64,000 nucleotides of DNA from Lutimaribacter_A marinistellae (GCF_042648365.1 NZ_JBHRXI010000049.1:186001-250000), one strand, 5' to 3'; positions 54,340 to 63,770 are shown, counted from the first letter of the stretch. The notes: generated by a model not told the origin, from the letters alone. Translations and numbers: made by a program.

Positions 54340-55710
54340 ATGAGCGAGTGGCAGAAATCGACCTGGCGCACCAAGCCGAGGGTTCAGATGCCTGAGTATA
54401 CCGACGCGGACGCTTTGGCGCGTGTCGAAAACCAGCTCGCCAAGTACCCGCCGCTTGTATTCGCCGGCGAGGCGCGTCGTCTGAAAACGCATCTTGCCGC
54501 AGCAGGCCGTGGCGAGGCATTCCTGTTGCAGGGCGGCGATTGCGCCGAAAGCTTTGAGCAGTTCAGCGCGGACGCGATCCGCGACACGTTCAAGGTGATG
54601 CTGCAGATGGCCATGGTGCTGACCTATGGTGCCAAGGTGCCTGTGGTTAAGGTTGGTCGTATGGCCGGGCAATTCGCCAAGCCGCGCAGTGCGCCGACCG
54701 AAGTTGTCGAGGGCGTCGAACTGCCCAGCTACCGCGGTGACATCATCAACGACCTGGCATTCACGCCCGAGGCGCGGATTCCTGATCCGAACAAGATGCT
54801 GCAGGCCTACACGCAGGCAGCGGCGACACTGAACTTGTTGCGCGCTTTCTCTACGGGCGGTTTCGCGGATATGAGCCGCGTGCATTCCTGGACCCTCGGT
54901 TTCACCGATGAACAGGACGTGCGCAAGTATTCCGAGATCGCCGACCGCATTCAGGACACGATCGATTTCATGAATGCGGCGGGTATTTCCGCGGACACCA
55001 CGCATGAATTTTCGACCGTGGAATTCTACACCAGCCACGAAGGTCTGTTGCTGGAGTACGAAGAGGCACTGACGCGGCTCGACTCCACTTCGGGCAACTG
55101 GCTGGCCGGCTCCGGGCACATGATCTGGATTGGCGACCGGACACGTCAGCCGGATGGTGCGCACGTCGAGTTCTGTCGTGGTGTTCTCAATCCCATCGGA
55201 TTGAAATGCGGGCCGAGCACGACACCCGATGACCTGAAGGCCCTGATGGCAAAGCTGAACCCGAACAACGAAGAAGGGCGATTGACCCTAATCGCGCGCT
55301 TCGGTGTCGGGAAGGTGGCCGAGCATCTGCCGCGACTGATCCGAGCGGTAGAGGAAGAAGGGGCCAAGGTCACTTGGGTTTGCGACCCAATGCACGGAAA
55401 CACGATCAAGTCGGCCACAGGTTACAAAACCCGGCAGTTCCAGTCGGTTCTTGGCGAAGTACGGGAGTTCTTTTCGGTCCACGAGGCCGAGGGCACCATT
55501 CCGGGCGGCGTACATTTCGAGATGACGGGACAGGACGTGACCGAATGCACGGGTGGTGTACGTGCCGTGACCGAAGAGGGGCTTTCGGCACGCTATCACA
55601 CGGCGTGTGATCCGCGTTTGAACGCCAGCCAGTCGCTTGAGTTGGCCTTCCTCGTGGCCGAAGAGCTTTCCAAGCTTTACCGTGGCCGCCAAAAACGTGC
55701 GGCAGGGTAA
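54340..55710 (+). CDS. Class II 3-deoxy-7-phosphoheptulonate (DAHP) synthase
   Basis: 456 residues. Class II (plant-like) signatures are LLQGGDCAESFEQFS, KVPVVKVGRMAGQFAKPRS, GSGHMIWIGDRTRQPDGAHVEF (split here), GLKCGPSTTPDDL and VTWVCDPMHGNTI. It condenses PEP and erythrose-4-phosphate at the entry of the shikimate pathway. A single gene with its own terminator. Confidence 0.96.
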   Translation: MSEWQKSTWRTKPRVQMPEYTDADALARVENQLAKYPPLVFAGEARRLKTHLAAAGRGEAFLLQGGDCAESFEQFSADAIRDTFKVMLQMAMVLTYGAKVPVVKVGRMAGQFAKPRSAPTEVVEGVELPSYRGDIINDLAFTPEARIPDPNKMLQAYTQAAATLNLLRAFSTGGFADMSRVHSWTLGFTDEQDVRKYSEIADRIQDTIDFMNAAGISADTTHEFSTVEFYTSHEGLLLEYEEALTRLDSTSGNWLAGSGHMIWIGDRTRQPDGAHVEFCRGVLNPIGLKCGPSTTPDDLKALMAKLNPNNEEGRLTLIARFGVGKVAEHLPRLIRAVEEEGAKVTWVCDPMHGNTIKSATGYKTRQFQSVLGEVREFFSVHEAEGTIPGGVHFEMTGQDVTECTGGVRAVTEEGLSARYHTACDPRLNASQSLELAFLVAEELSKLYRGRQKRAAG

Positions 55711-55718
55711 GTGATGTT

Positions 55719-55745
55719 CCGCGGCGGCGCTCCTTGTCGCCGCGG
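55719..55745 (+). terminator. Terminator of the DAHP synthase gene
   Basis: An 8-bp perfect stem, CCGCGGCG/CGCCGCGG, with an 11-base loop is followed by TTCTT, eight bases after the stop codon. It also separates the convergent PAS gene. Confidence 0.75.
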
Positions 55746-55753
55746 TTCTTCGA

Positions 55754-56443
55754 TCAGTTGTCTTGGGACGATACAAGCCGCAGGGCTGGCCGAACCAAAG
55801 GTTTCTGGTCTTCAGAAAACCCCGCCACAACTGTTCGCAGAATTGGTTCGGCTTGTTCCCGGGCGGGCTTGCCAAGTTTTCTCAGGTCGGTCTGCGTGAT
55901 CGACAAATGGCAAAGCGGTGTCGCTCTGATCCCGTCGCAGAGCATGACACCCAAGGCCCGGCTGACCTCTCCCTGATCAGACCTCAACGGTAACAGCACC
56001 ATCCGCGCCTCGCCGAGAGGACGTCCCATGCGGGTGTGAGCGGCAAGCGACAATTGGGCAATTGCGGGTGCGTCGAACACATGTTCCAGAACGGCACTGA
56101 TCTCCCGCCGGCCGGAAGGTGTAAAAAAGGCGGTGAGTGGCATACCGCGCACTTCCATCCCCGCAAGGCTGTTGAGAGTCTGGCCGGCAAGACGAAATCG
56201 CGCAATTCCGGGGGCTATCCTCTCAAGGATAAAGCAGTCTGACAGGATGTTCCCGAGCCCTCTTGGATCGACATCCGAACGGCGCGGGATATCGCCATCG
56301 TGGCGAAGTGCTTGCCAGTAGGCCTCTGCCTGCCGGATAGGCGACAAGCCTTTCCCAGTCCGAAAACGGTCCATGAAAACGACATTCCCCTCATCGAATT
56401 CAGTTGCCAGCCGATTGGTGGCAGGTCGTTCGCTAGCCTTCAT
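55754..56443 (-). CDS. PAS_5 domain protein
   Basis: 229 residues. The central part matches the PAS_5 family common in alphaproteobacteria: IRQAEAYWQALRHDGDIPRR, DVDPRGLGNILSDCFILERI, RFRLAGQTLNSLAGMEVRG and a basic C-terminus. There is no output domain and no membrane segment. A perfect CtrA-type box lies about 106 bases upstream, so it may be part of the CckA-CtrA regulon. Confidence 0.82.
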   Translation of the reverse strand: MKASERPATNRLATEFDEGNVVFMDRFRTGKGLSPIRQAEAYWQALRHDGDIPRRSDVDPRGLGNILSDCFILERIAPGIARFRLAGQTLNSLAGMEVRGMPLTAFFTPSGRREISAVLEHVFDAPAIAQLSLAAHTRMGRPLGEARMVLLPLRSDQGEVSRALGVMLCDGIRATPLCHLSITQTDLRKLGKPAREQAEPILRTVVAGFSEDQKPLVRPALRLVSSQDN

Positions 56444-56548
56444 CGTTACATTCCCCCGCTGTGTCCGCCCCCTCAGGCAACCAGCCGATCCTGGATGGTT
56501 ACCTGAAACCTAAGGTGCCACGGGTTTTCGCAAAATTGGAGCTTTTCG

Positions 56549-56563
56549 TTAATGAATGGTTAA
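56549..56563 (+). promoter_or_regulatory. CtrA-type box between the PAS_5 gene and yicC
   Basis: TTAA-TGAATGG-TTAA(C) is an exact TTAAN7TTAAC site. With the preceding G it is GTTAA-N7-TTAAC, symmetric. It is about 106 bases from the PAS_5 start (minus) and 112 from yicC (plus), so it could serve either. Confidence 0.62.
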
Positions 56564-56674
56564 CTGCTCAGGTTGTGAAACAGTGTCTTCACGGGCTTGC
56601 CCCCTGCGGCGTGATGGCATTAGGTGCGGCAACCGGGCGGATGGACCGTGCGGAGCAGAAGCGGGAGGGATCGA

Positions 56675-57565
56675 ATGATCCGGTCCATGACGGGTTTTGC
56701 GTCTGCCAAGGGTGCGTATGGCAGTTTCCAATGGAACTGGGAGTTGCGTGGGGTCAACGCCAAGGGGCTGGATATGCGGCTGCGCGCACCCGACTGGCTC
56801 GAAGGGCTGGAGGCCGCGCTGCGCGCGGAGATCGGTAAGGCCGTTTCCCGAGGCAACGTGACCTTGTCGTTGCGCCTTGCAAGGATCGAAGCCGGGGCCG
56901 AGGTGTCGCTGAACCGCGCCGCCCTTTCGTCGGTTCTCGACGCCTTGGGCGAGGTCGAGGCCGAAGCTGCACGCCGCAAGATCCCGCTCGCCCCATCACG
57001 CGCCACCGATCTCATTGCTTTGCGCGGTGTCATGGAGGTTGGTAGCGGTGACGAGGACCCTGCACCGTTGGTGACGCAACTAAAGGCTGAATTTCCGGCA
57101 TTGCTGGAAAGCTTTGTTGAAATGCGCGAGACGGAAGGCCGCGCCTTGGAGGAGATACTCCGCGATCAACTTTCGCGCATCGCAACGTTGACAACAAAAG
57201 CAGCTGAACTCGCCGAGGCGCGCCGACCGCAGATGGCCGCGACCTTGCGCGCCAATCTTGCACGTGTGCTTGAAAATGCCGACGGGGCCGAACCCGATCG
57301 CGTGGCGCAGGAATTGGCGCTGCTGTCGGTAAAGGCTGATGTCACGGAAGAGATCGACCGGCTCGGCGCCCATGTGGATGCCGCGCGTGCCTTGCTCGAT
57401 CAGGGAGGTGCGGTGGGACGCAAGCTGGATTTCCTGATGCAGGAGTTCAACCGTGAGGCCAACACCTTGTGTTCCAAGGCTCAGAACGCGGAACTGACCG
57501 CTGCGGGTTTGGACCTCAAGGCGCTGATCGACCAGATGCGTGAACAGGTTCAGAACGTGGAGTGA
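56675..57565 (+). CDS. yicC: YicC-family endoribonuclease
   Basis: 296 residues from ATG 56675, with GGGAGGGA upstream. The N-terminal MIRSMTGFASAKG and the C-terminal LGAHVDAARALLDQGGAVGRKLDFLMQEF region are YicC signatures (split over about 57360-57460). E. coli YicC is a stress-linked endoribonuclease. Here yicC leads an operon with gmk, a common arrangement. Confidence 0.93.
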   Translation: MIRSMTGFASAKGAYGSFQWNWELRGVNAKGLDMRLRAPDWLEGLEAALRAEIGKAVSRGNVTLSLRLARIEAGAEVSLNRAALSSVLDALGEVEAEAARRKIPLAPSRATDLIALRGVMEVGSGDEDPAPLVTQLKAEFPALLESFVEMRETEGRALEEILRDQLSRIATLTTKAAELAEARRPQMAATLRANLARVLENADGAEPDRVAQELALLSVKADVTEEIDRLGAHVDAARALLDQGGAVGRKLDFLMQEFNREANTLCSKAQNAELTAAGLDLKALIDQMREQVQNVE

Positions 57566-57570
57566 CTGAT

Positions 57571-58212
57571 ATGGCGGACCGGCGCGGACTTCTCATAATT
57601 CTCTCTTCGCCATCCGGGGCGGGAAAGTCGACTTTGGCGAAACGACTGCGCGCTTGGGACCCGTCGATCGTGTTCTCCGTGAGCGCGACCACGCGTGCTC
57701 CTCGTCCGGGCGAAGTGGATGGCAACGACTATCACTTCTATACCGAGCCACAGTTCAAGACGGCGGTGAAAGAAGACCGCATGTTGGAACACGCGCATGT
57801 GTTCGGCAATTTTTACGGATCACCACGCGGACCCGTCGAAGATGCGATCAATTCAGGGCAAGACGTGCTGTTCGACATTGACTGGCAAGGCGCACAGCAG
57901 ATTCGCAACTCCGGCTTGGGGCAGCATACGCTGTCGATCTTCCTTCTGCCGCCTTCGATTCGGGAATTGCGGCGCAGGCTGGAAAGCCGCGCGCAGGACG
58001 ACGCCGAAACCATCCAGCGTCGCATGCAGAAAAGCTGGGACGAAATCAGCCATTGGGGCAGCTATGATCATGTTCTGATCAACGATGATCTGGATGCGAC
58101 CGAGGCTGCGTTGAAAACCATTATCACGGCCACCCGCCTGAAGCGTATCCAGCAGCCGCATCTGACAGATCACGTGCGCGCCCTTCAGGCCGAGTTCGAG
58201 GAGTTGACATGA
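57571..58212 (+). CDS. gmk: Guanylate kinase
   Basis: 213 residues from ATG 57571, with GGAG about ten bases upstream; a GTG at 57562 overlapping the yicC stop is an alternative. The P-loop is SSPSGAGKSTL, and the GMP-binding segment is VSATTRAPRPGEVDGNDYHF. DVLFDIDWQGAQQI and the RRLESRAQDD lid are also present. It phosphorylates GMP to GDP. It is linked functionally to guaB in the same window. Confidence 0.97.
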   Translation: MADRRGLLIILSSPSGAGKSTLAKRLRAWDPSIVFSVSATTRAPRPGEVDGNDYHFYTEPQFKTAVKEDRMLEHAHVFGNFYGSPRGPVEDAINSGQDVLFDIDWQGAQQIRNSGLGQHTLSIFLLPPSIRELRRRLESRAQDDAETIQRRMQKSWDEISHWGSYDHVLINDDLDATEAALKTIITATRLKRIQQPHLTDHVRALQAEFEELT

Positions 58213-58733
58213 CCATTTACGCACTTGGGGACGACGTTCCACGGATACACGACGATACCTGGGTCGCGCCGGACGCCAACCTGGTTGGCAAGGTCGTTCT
58301 GGAAGCCGGCGCATCGGTCTGGTTCGGGGTGACGATCCGCGCAGATCATGAAGAGATCCGCGTCGGCGAAGGATCGAACGTGCAGGAAAACTGCGTCATG
58401 CATATTGATGCCGGTTATCCGCTGACCATCGGACGTGACTGCACCATCGGGCACAAGGTCATGCTGCATGGCTGCACGATCGGCGACAACACGTTGATAG
58501 GTATGGGTGCGATCATCCTGAACGGTGCCAAGATCGGAAAGAACTGCCTGATCGGTGCCGGTGCCCTCGTTACTGAAAACAAGGTGATCCCGGACAATTC
58601 TCTGGTCATGGGTGCGCCCGGCAAGGTGGTTCGCGAGATCGATGCCGCGCAGGCGCAACGCATCCAGATGAGCGCCGTCTATTACCGCGAGAACATGCGG
58701 AAATTCCGCGAAACCATGCGTGAGGTAAAATGA
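58209..58733 (+). CDS. Gamma-class carbonic anhydrase family protein
   Basis: 174 residues forming a left-handed beta-helix. Metal-binding histidines appear in TIRADHEEIRVG, DCTIGHKVMLHGCTIG. The family includes YrdA, PaaY and CaiE, and not all are active anhydrases. Its start overlaps the gmk stop (ATGA) and its stop overlaps the next start. Confidence 0.9.
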   Translation: MTIYALGDDVPRIHDDTWVAPDANLVGKVVLEAGASVWFGVTIRADHEEIRVGEGSNVQENCVMHIDAGYPLTIGRDCTIGHKVMLHGCTIGDNTLIGMGAIILNGAKIGKNCLIGAGALVTENKVIPDNSLVMGAPGKVVREIDAAQAQRIQMSAVYYRENMRKFRETMREVK

Positions 58734-59917
58734 ACCGCAATTCCAAGGGCTCGATCATCCGGCCTGACCCTCTGCCCGAAAGCGCCAGCCGTCCGGTCGT
58801 AACGCCGCTCAGCCCCTCCGTTGTCTATGCGAGCGACACCCCTGACGCGCTTGATGACCAGTATGAGGGCAGGGTGCACGGATACACTTATTCCCGCGAG
58901 GGTCACCCGAACGCTGATGTCGTCGCAAAGCGACTGGATGCGATGGAAGGTGTTCAAGGTGGCTGGGTGACAGGGTCGGGAATGGCCGCGGTAACAGCCG
59001 CCCTTTTGGGTATCCTGAAAGCGGGCGACCATGTGATCGGCGGCAACCAGCTTTACGGCCGGTCGCTGCGGATGATGAAAGAAGATCTGCCGCGTCTAGG
59101 CATCGCCACTTCTCTGGCCGATCCTGGCGATGTGGCGGCGGTCGCTGCGCATATCAGGCCCGAGACACGTATGATCCTGGTCGAGGTCGTATCCAACCCG
59201 ACCTTGAGGGTGGCCGATATTGACGGGCTTGCCGAGCTCTGTCGGGAACGCGGCATTCTTTTTGCGGTCGACAACACCTTCACCACGCCGCGCGCTTTTC
59301 GGCCCTTCGATCACGGCGCGGATATCGTGATTCATTCCATCACGAAGCTGCTTGCCGGACATTCCGATGTAATGCTTGGCTACGTTGTGGCGCGCGAACC
59401 GGCCCTCAATGAACGTCTGCGCGTTTTCTCGGTCACGACCGGCCTGACGCCGAGCCCTTTCGACTGTTGGCTGGCGGAACGCGGCATGCTGTCCTTCGAT
59501 CTGCGGTTCGATCGGGCGCAAAGTACGGCGATTGCACTGGCCGACCACCTTTCAGGGCTGTCGGGTGTAAAACGTGTTCTCTATCCGACCCGGGACGATC
59601 ACCCTGACCGGACCCGAGGTGACGCATTGCTGAAGGGGCAGGGCTGCAACATGGTCAGCTTTGAACTTGAAGGAGGGCGCGCAGCGGCCAACGCTTTTAC
59701 CCGCGCCGCAGAGGGGTTGAGCTTTGCGCCGACCCTCGGTGACGTGGGCACCACGCTGTCGCATCCCGCCTCCTCGTCTCACCGGGCGTTGACCGCGGAG
59801 GAGCGGCGTGAACTCGCGATTTCCGAAGGCTTCTTCCGAGTCTCCGTGGGTCTGGAAGACCCGGAAAAGTTGAAAGAAGTGTTCGAACTCGCTGTATCCG
59901 AGGCCATGTCCGCATGA
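58730..59917 (+). CDS. PLP-dependent Cys/Met metabolism enzyme (transsulfuration family)
   Basis: 395 residues. The PLP lysine is in IHSITKLLAGHSDVMLGYVV, with YTYSREGHPNADVVAKRLDA and ASSSHRALTAEERRELAI as further family motifs. Candidates are cystathionine gamma-lyase/synthase, beta-lyase or O-acylhomoserine sulfhydrylase, which I cannot separate by reading. It overlaps the carbonic anhydrase gene by four bases. Confidence 0.9.
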   Translation: MNRNSKGSIIRPDPLPESASRPVVTPLSPSVVYASDTPDALDDQYEGRVHGYTYSREGHPNADVVAKRLDAMEGVQGGWVTGSGMAAVTAALLGILKAGDHVIGGNQLYGRSLRMMKEDLPRLGIATSLADPGDVAAVAAHIRPETRMILVEVVSNPTLRVADIDGLAELCRERGILFAVDNTFTTPRAFRPFDHGADIVIHSITKLLAGHSDVMLGYVVAREPALNERLRVFSVTTGLTPSPFDCWLAERGMLSFDLRFDRAQSTAIALADHLSGLSGVKRVLYPTRDDHPDRTRGDALLKGQGCNMVSFELEGGRAAANAFTRAAEGLSFAPTLGDVGTTLSHPASSSHRALTAEERRELAISEGFFRVSVGLEDPEKLKEVFELAVSEAMSA

Positions 59918-59970
59918 TCGTTACACGCGGACGGTAAGTCACGGAGGCGACCCGTAGTGCGGAGGTGGAG

Positions 59971-61026
59971 ATGACCCAGGAACTGATCGACGACCTCTTG
60001 GCGGCCGTTCCGCTGCCGGCCCTGCTTGTCGATCAATCCGAACGTATCATCGCCGCAAATGCCGAGGCCTTGACCCTGCTGGGGCAGCAGATCACGGGCC
60101 GTCATTTCGCAACCTATCTGCGCCAGCCGCAGCTAATCGAAGCGATCGAGCAAAGCCTGCGCATCAAGGGTCCGGTGCGCACACGCTACCTTGCAAATGA
60201 CGGGGCGCAGGACACGACCTTCGACGTGTCCTGCCGATATGTCCGCGGCATTGGCGCCGTTCTTGGTGGCGCGGTTCTCATCAGCTTCGTCGACGTGACC
60301 GATATGGAGCAGGCCGGACAGATGCGACGGGATTTCGTCGCCAATGTCAGCCACGAGCTTCGCACACCGCTCACCGCATTGATGGGATTCATCGAGACGC
60401 TTCGCGGCCCGGCCCGAAATGACGAAAAGGCGCGTGATCGTTTCCTTGAAATCATGGAAGCGGAGGCCAGCCGCATGAACCGATTGGTGGGGGATCTGCT
60501 TTCTCTCAATCGCGTCGAAAGCGAAGAGCGCGTGCGTCCGCGCGAACAACTCGATCTGCGCGCGCTGCTCGAATCGACCTCGGCCTCGCTAAGGCCACTT
60601 GCCCAAAGCGCAGGTGTCGAATTGACGTTGGACGCGCCGGCCGAACAGGTGATTGTGAACGGAGACGCCGACCAACTGCGGCAGGTCTTCACGAACCTGC
60701 TGGAGAACGCCTTGAAATATGGTGCAAGCGGCGGGCGTGTTGAGATCATCGTGAGCACGGCTGAACGTGACCCAGCCCTGCGAGGGCCAGGCGCACGCGT
60801 ACAGGTACGCGACCACGGTGCGGGAATTGACCCGGTGCATCTGCCCAGGCTGACCGAACGTTTCTACCGCGCCGACAATCATCGTTCCCGCGAATTGGGC
60901 GGCACCGGTCTGGGCCTTGCCATCGTCAAGCATATCGTGAACCGACACAGGGGCAGGCTGAGGGTAGAGAGCGAGCTGGGGCAGGGCGCAGCCTTCACTG
61001 TTATCCTGCCGGTCGAGCAAAATTAA
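59971..61026 (+). CDS. phoR: Phosphate-regulon sensor kinase PhoR
   Basis: 351 residues from ATG 59971, after GGAGGTGGAG. A PAS domain (LPALLVDQSERIIAANAEAL) is followed by HisKA with VANVSHELRTPLTALMGFIE (His128) and HATPase boxes (LLENALKYG, DHGAGIDPVHLPRL, GTGLGLAIVKHIVNRH). There is no membrane segment, unlike enteric PhoR. Its position directly before a Pho box and pst genes supports the PhoR call; the partner phoB is not in the window. Confidence 0.9.
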   Translation: MTQELIDDLLAAVPLPALLVDQSERIIAANAEALTLLGQQITGRHFATYLRQPQLIEAIEQSLRIKGPVRTRYLANDGAQDTTFDVSCRYVRGIGAVLGGAVLISFVDVTDMEQAGQMRRDFVANVSHELRTPLTALMGFIETLRGPARNDEKARDRFLEIMEAEASRMNRLVGDLLSLNRVESEERVRPREQLDLRALLESTSASLRPLAQSAGVELTLDAPAEQVIVNGDADQLRQVFTNLLENALKYGASGGRVEIIVSTAERDPALRGPGARVQVRDHGAGIDPVHLPRLTERFYRADNHRSRELGGTGLGLAIVKHIVNRHRGRLRVESELGQGAAFTVILPVEQN

Positions 61027-61054
61027 TTTTGCTGACTTAACGGCAAGACTCACT

Positions 61055-61072
61055 TTGTCATAATCCTGTTAC
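61055..61072 (+). promoter_or_regulatory. Pho box before pstS
   Basis: Two seven-base repeats, TTGTCAT and CTGTTAC, are separated by AATC, matching the 18-base PhoB-binding consensus. It lies 96 bases before the pstS start codon. Confidence 0.75.
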
Positions 61073-61167
61073 GTACATGACACAAAAGCCTCACCGATCG
61101 TCACTACCCGTGGCGTGAGATCATCGCTGGGGGTGATCGACCAATTCACTCAACCAAGGAGACTGGA

Positions 61168-62208
61168 ATGTCTTTTGTGAAACTGTCGGCTTCGGCGCTG
61201 GCAATCGCCGCCGTTTCGGCAACCGCTGCTGCAGCCCGTGACAATGTGCAGATCGCCGGTTCGTCGACCGTGCTGCCCTATGCCTCGATCGTTGCGGAAC
61301 TGTTCGGTGACAACACCGATTTCCCGACCCCCGTCGTCGAGTCGGGCGGTTCCTCTGCTGGTCTGAAGCGTTTCTGCGAAGGCGTTGGCGAGAACACCAT
61401 CGACGTGGCAAACGCATCGCGTGCGATCCGTGAAAAAGAGATCAAGGCGTGTGCCGAGAACGGCGTTACCGACATCATCGAAGTGCGCATCGGCTATGAC
61501 GGCATCGTCTTCGCCAGCCAGCAGTCGGGCCCCGCATTCACCGCGTTCGAGCCGGCGGACATCTACAACGCCATCGGCGCCAAGGTTCTGAAAGATGGCG
61601 AACTGGTCGAAAACACCTACGAGAGCTGGACCGAGTTCAACGGCGAGCTGCCCGATGCACCGATCGCCATGTTCATCCCCGGCACCAAGCACGGCACCCG
61701 TGAAGTGTTTGAAGACAAGGTTCTGCTGGCCGGCTGCGAATCCACTGGCGCAATGGAAGCCATGATGGAAGGCGGCATGGACGAGGATGCGGCCGAGGAT
61801 GCATGCCTCGACGTTCGTCAGGACGGCAAGTCGGTCGATATCGACGGCGACTACACCGAAACCCTGTCGCGCATCGACACCAACCCGAACGGCGTTGGCG
61901 TTTTTGGCCTGGCGTTTTACGAGAACAACCTCGACAAGCTCAAGGTCGCGACCATGTCCGGTATTTCGCCTTCGACCGAGACCATCTCGACCGGCGAATA
62001 CCCCGTATCGCGTCCGCTGTTCTTCTACGTCAAGAAAGCGCATATCGGCGTGATCCCGGGCCTGAAGGAATACGCGCAGTTCTTCGTTGCTGACGAGATT
62101 GCCGGCTCCTCCGGCCCGCTTTCCAACTATGGCCTGGTTGCCGACCCCGAGCTGGCAGCCACACAGGAAATGATCGCCAACGAAGTAACCATGGGCGAAA
62201 ACATGTAA
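61168..62208 (+). CDS. pstS: Phosphate ABC transporter substrate-binding protein PstS
   Basis: 346 residues with a signal peptide (LSASALAIAAVSATAAAA). Phosphate-binding segments are QIAGSSTVLPYASIVAEL, VESGGSSAGLKRF and PGTKHGTREVFEDK. It binds phosphate in the periplasm and heads the pst operon, with a Pho box upstream. Confidence 0.95.
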   Translation: MSFVKLSASALAIAAVSATAAAARDNVQIAGSSTVLPYASIVAELFGDNTDFPTPVVESGGSSAGLKRFCEGVGENTIDVANASRAIREKEIKACAENGVTDIIEVRIGYDGIVFASQQSGPAFTAFEPADIYNAIGAKVLKDGELVENTYESWTEFNGELPDAPIAMFIPGTKHGTREVFEDKVLLAGCESTGAMEAMMEGGMDEDAAEDACLDVRQDGKSVDIDGDYTETLSRIDTNPNGVGVFGLAFYENNLDKLKVATMSGISPSTETISTGEYPVSRPLFFYVKKAHIGVIPGLKEYAQFFVADEIAGSSGPLSNYGLVADPELAATQEMIANEVTMGENM

Positions 62209-62255
62209 TTCGGGCCACCGCCCGAATGATGGGGAGCGGCGTGCGCGTCGCTCCC
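62209..62255 (+). repeat. Two hairpins between pstS and pstC
   Basis: TTCGGGC-CACC-GCCCGAA (62209-62226) is followed by GGGAGCG-N10-CGCTCCC (62232-62255). Without a long T-run they look like an intercistronic stabiliser or partial attenuator. This fits higher expression of pstS than of the permease genes. Confidence 0.65.
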
Positions 62256-62297
62256 TTACCCTTCTGAAACTTCCTCTATCGAATACTTGGGGGCGCC

Positions 62298-63770
62298 ATG
62301 CCGATTTTCTGGCTCATCTTGATCGTACTTGCGATCGCGGCCGCGGGTTTCCTTGTCGGACGGCACCGCGCGCTTCAGAGTGCGGGTGGCGACAGCCGAG
62401 GTTTGCACTCCCTTCCTGGATATTACGGCTGGAACGTCGCGCTCAAGGCGATCGTGCCGGCTTTCGGTTTGCTCGTGGTCTGGCTGCTGGTCCAGCCGCT
62501 CTACGTGAGCAATACCGTTTCGAACATGATCCCCGACAGCGCCATTCCCGAAGGCTCTTCGATGGGCCTTGTCATGGCCGAGGTGCGCCGCACGGCGGCC
62601 GGAATGGACAATGCTGTATCAGCTGGTTTGATGACCGAGGACTTTGCCCGCAACGCCCGTGCCGATTTCGCGGATGTAACCACCAGACTGCAAGAAGCAG
62701 GCCAGATCGTCACCTCGCGTATCACACAACCAGTCTTGCGTGCAGCGCAGGAATACCGCGTCCTCAACAGTACCGGTTACCTTATCATGTCCATCGCGGT
62801 CATAGTCTTGGCGGTGCTTGGGGCGCTTTATGGCCTGCGAGAGTCGCGGGCCGCGTTCCGCGCTCGGAATGTCGTAGAACAAGGCGTCCGCGCGCTGCTG
62901 ATCGCAGCGGCGTCCATCGCGGTATTGACCACGGTTGGGATCGTTCTGTCGCTCGTCTTCAACACGATCGAGTTCTTCCGCTTGTACCCGGCCTCTGAGT
63001 TCTTTTTCGGCCTCAACTGGGCGCCGAGCTTCTCCGGGCGCGGTGGTGCCTCGGACCTGGGCATCGTGCCGCTTCTTTGGGGTACCTTCTACATCTCGAT
63101 CGTGGCACTTCTGGTCGCTGTTCCCATCGGCCTGTTCGCCGCCATCTATCTCAGTGAATATGCACGCCCCGGGCTTCGCGCCGTGGCAAAACCGCTGATC
63201 GAGGTTCTCGCGGGTATCCCGACCATCGTTTACGGTCTTTTTGCCCTGCTGACCGTCGGTCCGCTGTTGATGGAAGTCTTTGGCGACGAGGGTTTGGGGT
63301 GGATGCAGTCGGGCACTTCGGTCATGACCGCAGGCTTGGTGATGGGCATCATGCTGATCCCCTTTGTGTCGTCGCTGTCGGACGACATCATCAACGCCGT
63401 ACCCCAAGCCATGCGCGACGGCTCCTACGGGCTGGGTGCGACTCAGTCCGAAACGATCCGCCAAGTCGTTCTGCCGGCAGCCTTGCCGGGGATCGTCGGT
63501 GCCATCCTGCTCGCCGCCAGCCGGGCAATCGGCGAGACCATGATCGTCGTCTTGGGCGCGGGCGCTGCCGCCCGGCTGGACCTCAATCCTTTCGAGGCGA
63601 TGACAACTGTCACAGCCAAGATTGTCAGCCAGTTGACGGGCGATGCGGACTTCGCTTCGCCGGAGGCTCTCGTTGCCTTTGCGCTCGGCATGACGCTCTT
63701 CATCCTCACTTTGGGCCTGAATGTCTTCGCCCTTTACATCGTGCGCAAATACCGGGAGCAGTACGAATGA
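62298..63770 (+). CDS. pstC: Phosphate ABC transporter permease PstC, N-terminally extended
   Basis: 490 residues, against 319 in E. coli. The C-terminal 300 are the usual permease (IPIGLFAAIYLSEYARPGLR-like at 63120, EVLAGIPTIVYGLFAL, ATQSETIRQVVLPAALPGIVG, ASRAIGETMIV). The extra N-terminus holds two membrane helices (ILIVLAIAAAGFLVG and IVPAFGLLVVWLLVQPLYV) and a periplasmic segment of about 100 residues. Its stop overlaps the pstA start. Confidence 0.93.
   Translation: MPIFWLILIVLAIAAAGFLVGRHRALQSAGGDSRGLHSLPGYYGWNVALKAIVPAFGLLVVWLLVQPLYVSNTVSNMIPDSAIPEGSSMGLVMAEVRRTAAGMDNAVSAGLMTEDFARNARADFADVTTRLQEAGQIVTSRITQPVLRAAQEYRVLNSTGYLIMSIAVIVLAVLGALYGLRESRAAFRARNVVEQGVRALLIAAASIAVLTTVGIVLSLVFNTIEFFRLYPASEFFFGLNWAPSFSGRGGASDLGIVPLLWGTFYISIVALLVAVPIGLFAAIYLSEYARPGLRAVAKPLIEVLAGIPTIVYGLFALLTVGPLLMEVFGDEGLGWMQSGTSVMTAGLVMGIMLIPFVSSLSDDIINAVPQAMRDGSYGLGATQSETIRQVVLPAALPGIVGAILLAASRAIGETMIVVLGAGAAARLDLNPFEAMTTVTAKIVSQLTGDADFASPEALVAFALGMTLFILTLGLNVFALYIVRKYREQYE

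Noticed and set aside
61023..61040. TTAA repeats after phoR as a CtrA box
   Set aside because: The two TTAA elements are separated by ten bases, not seven.
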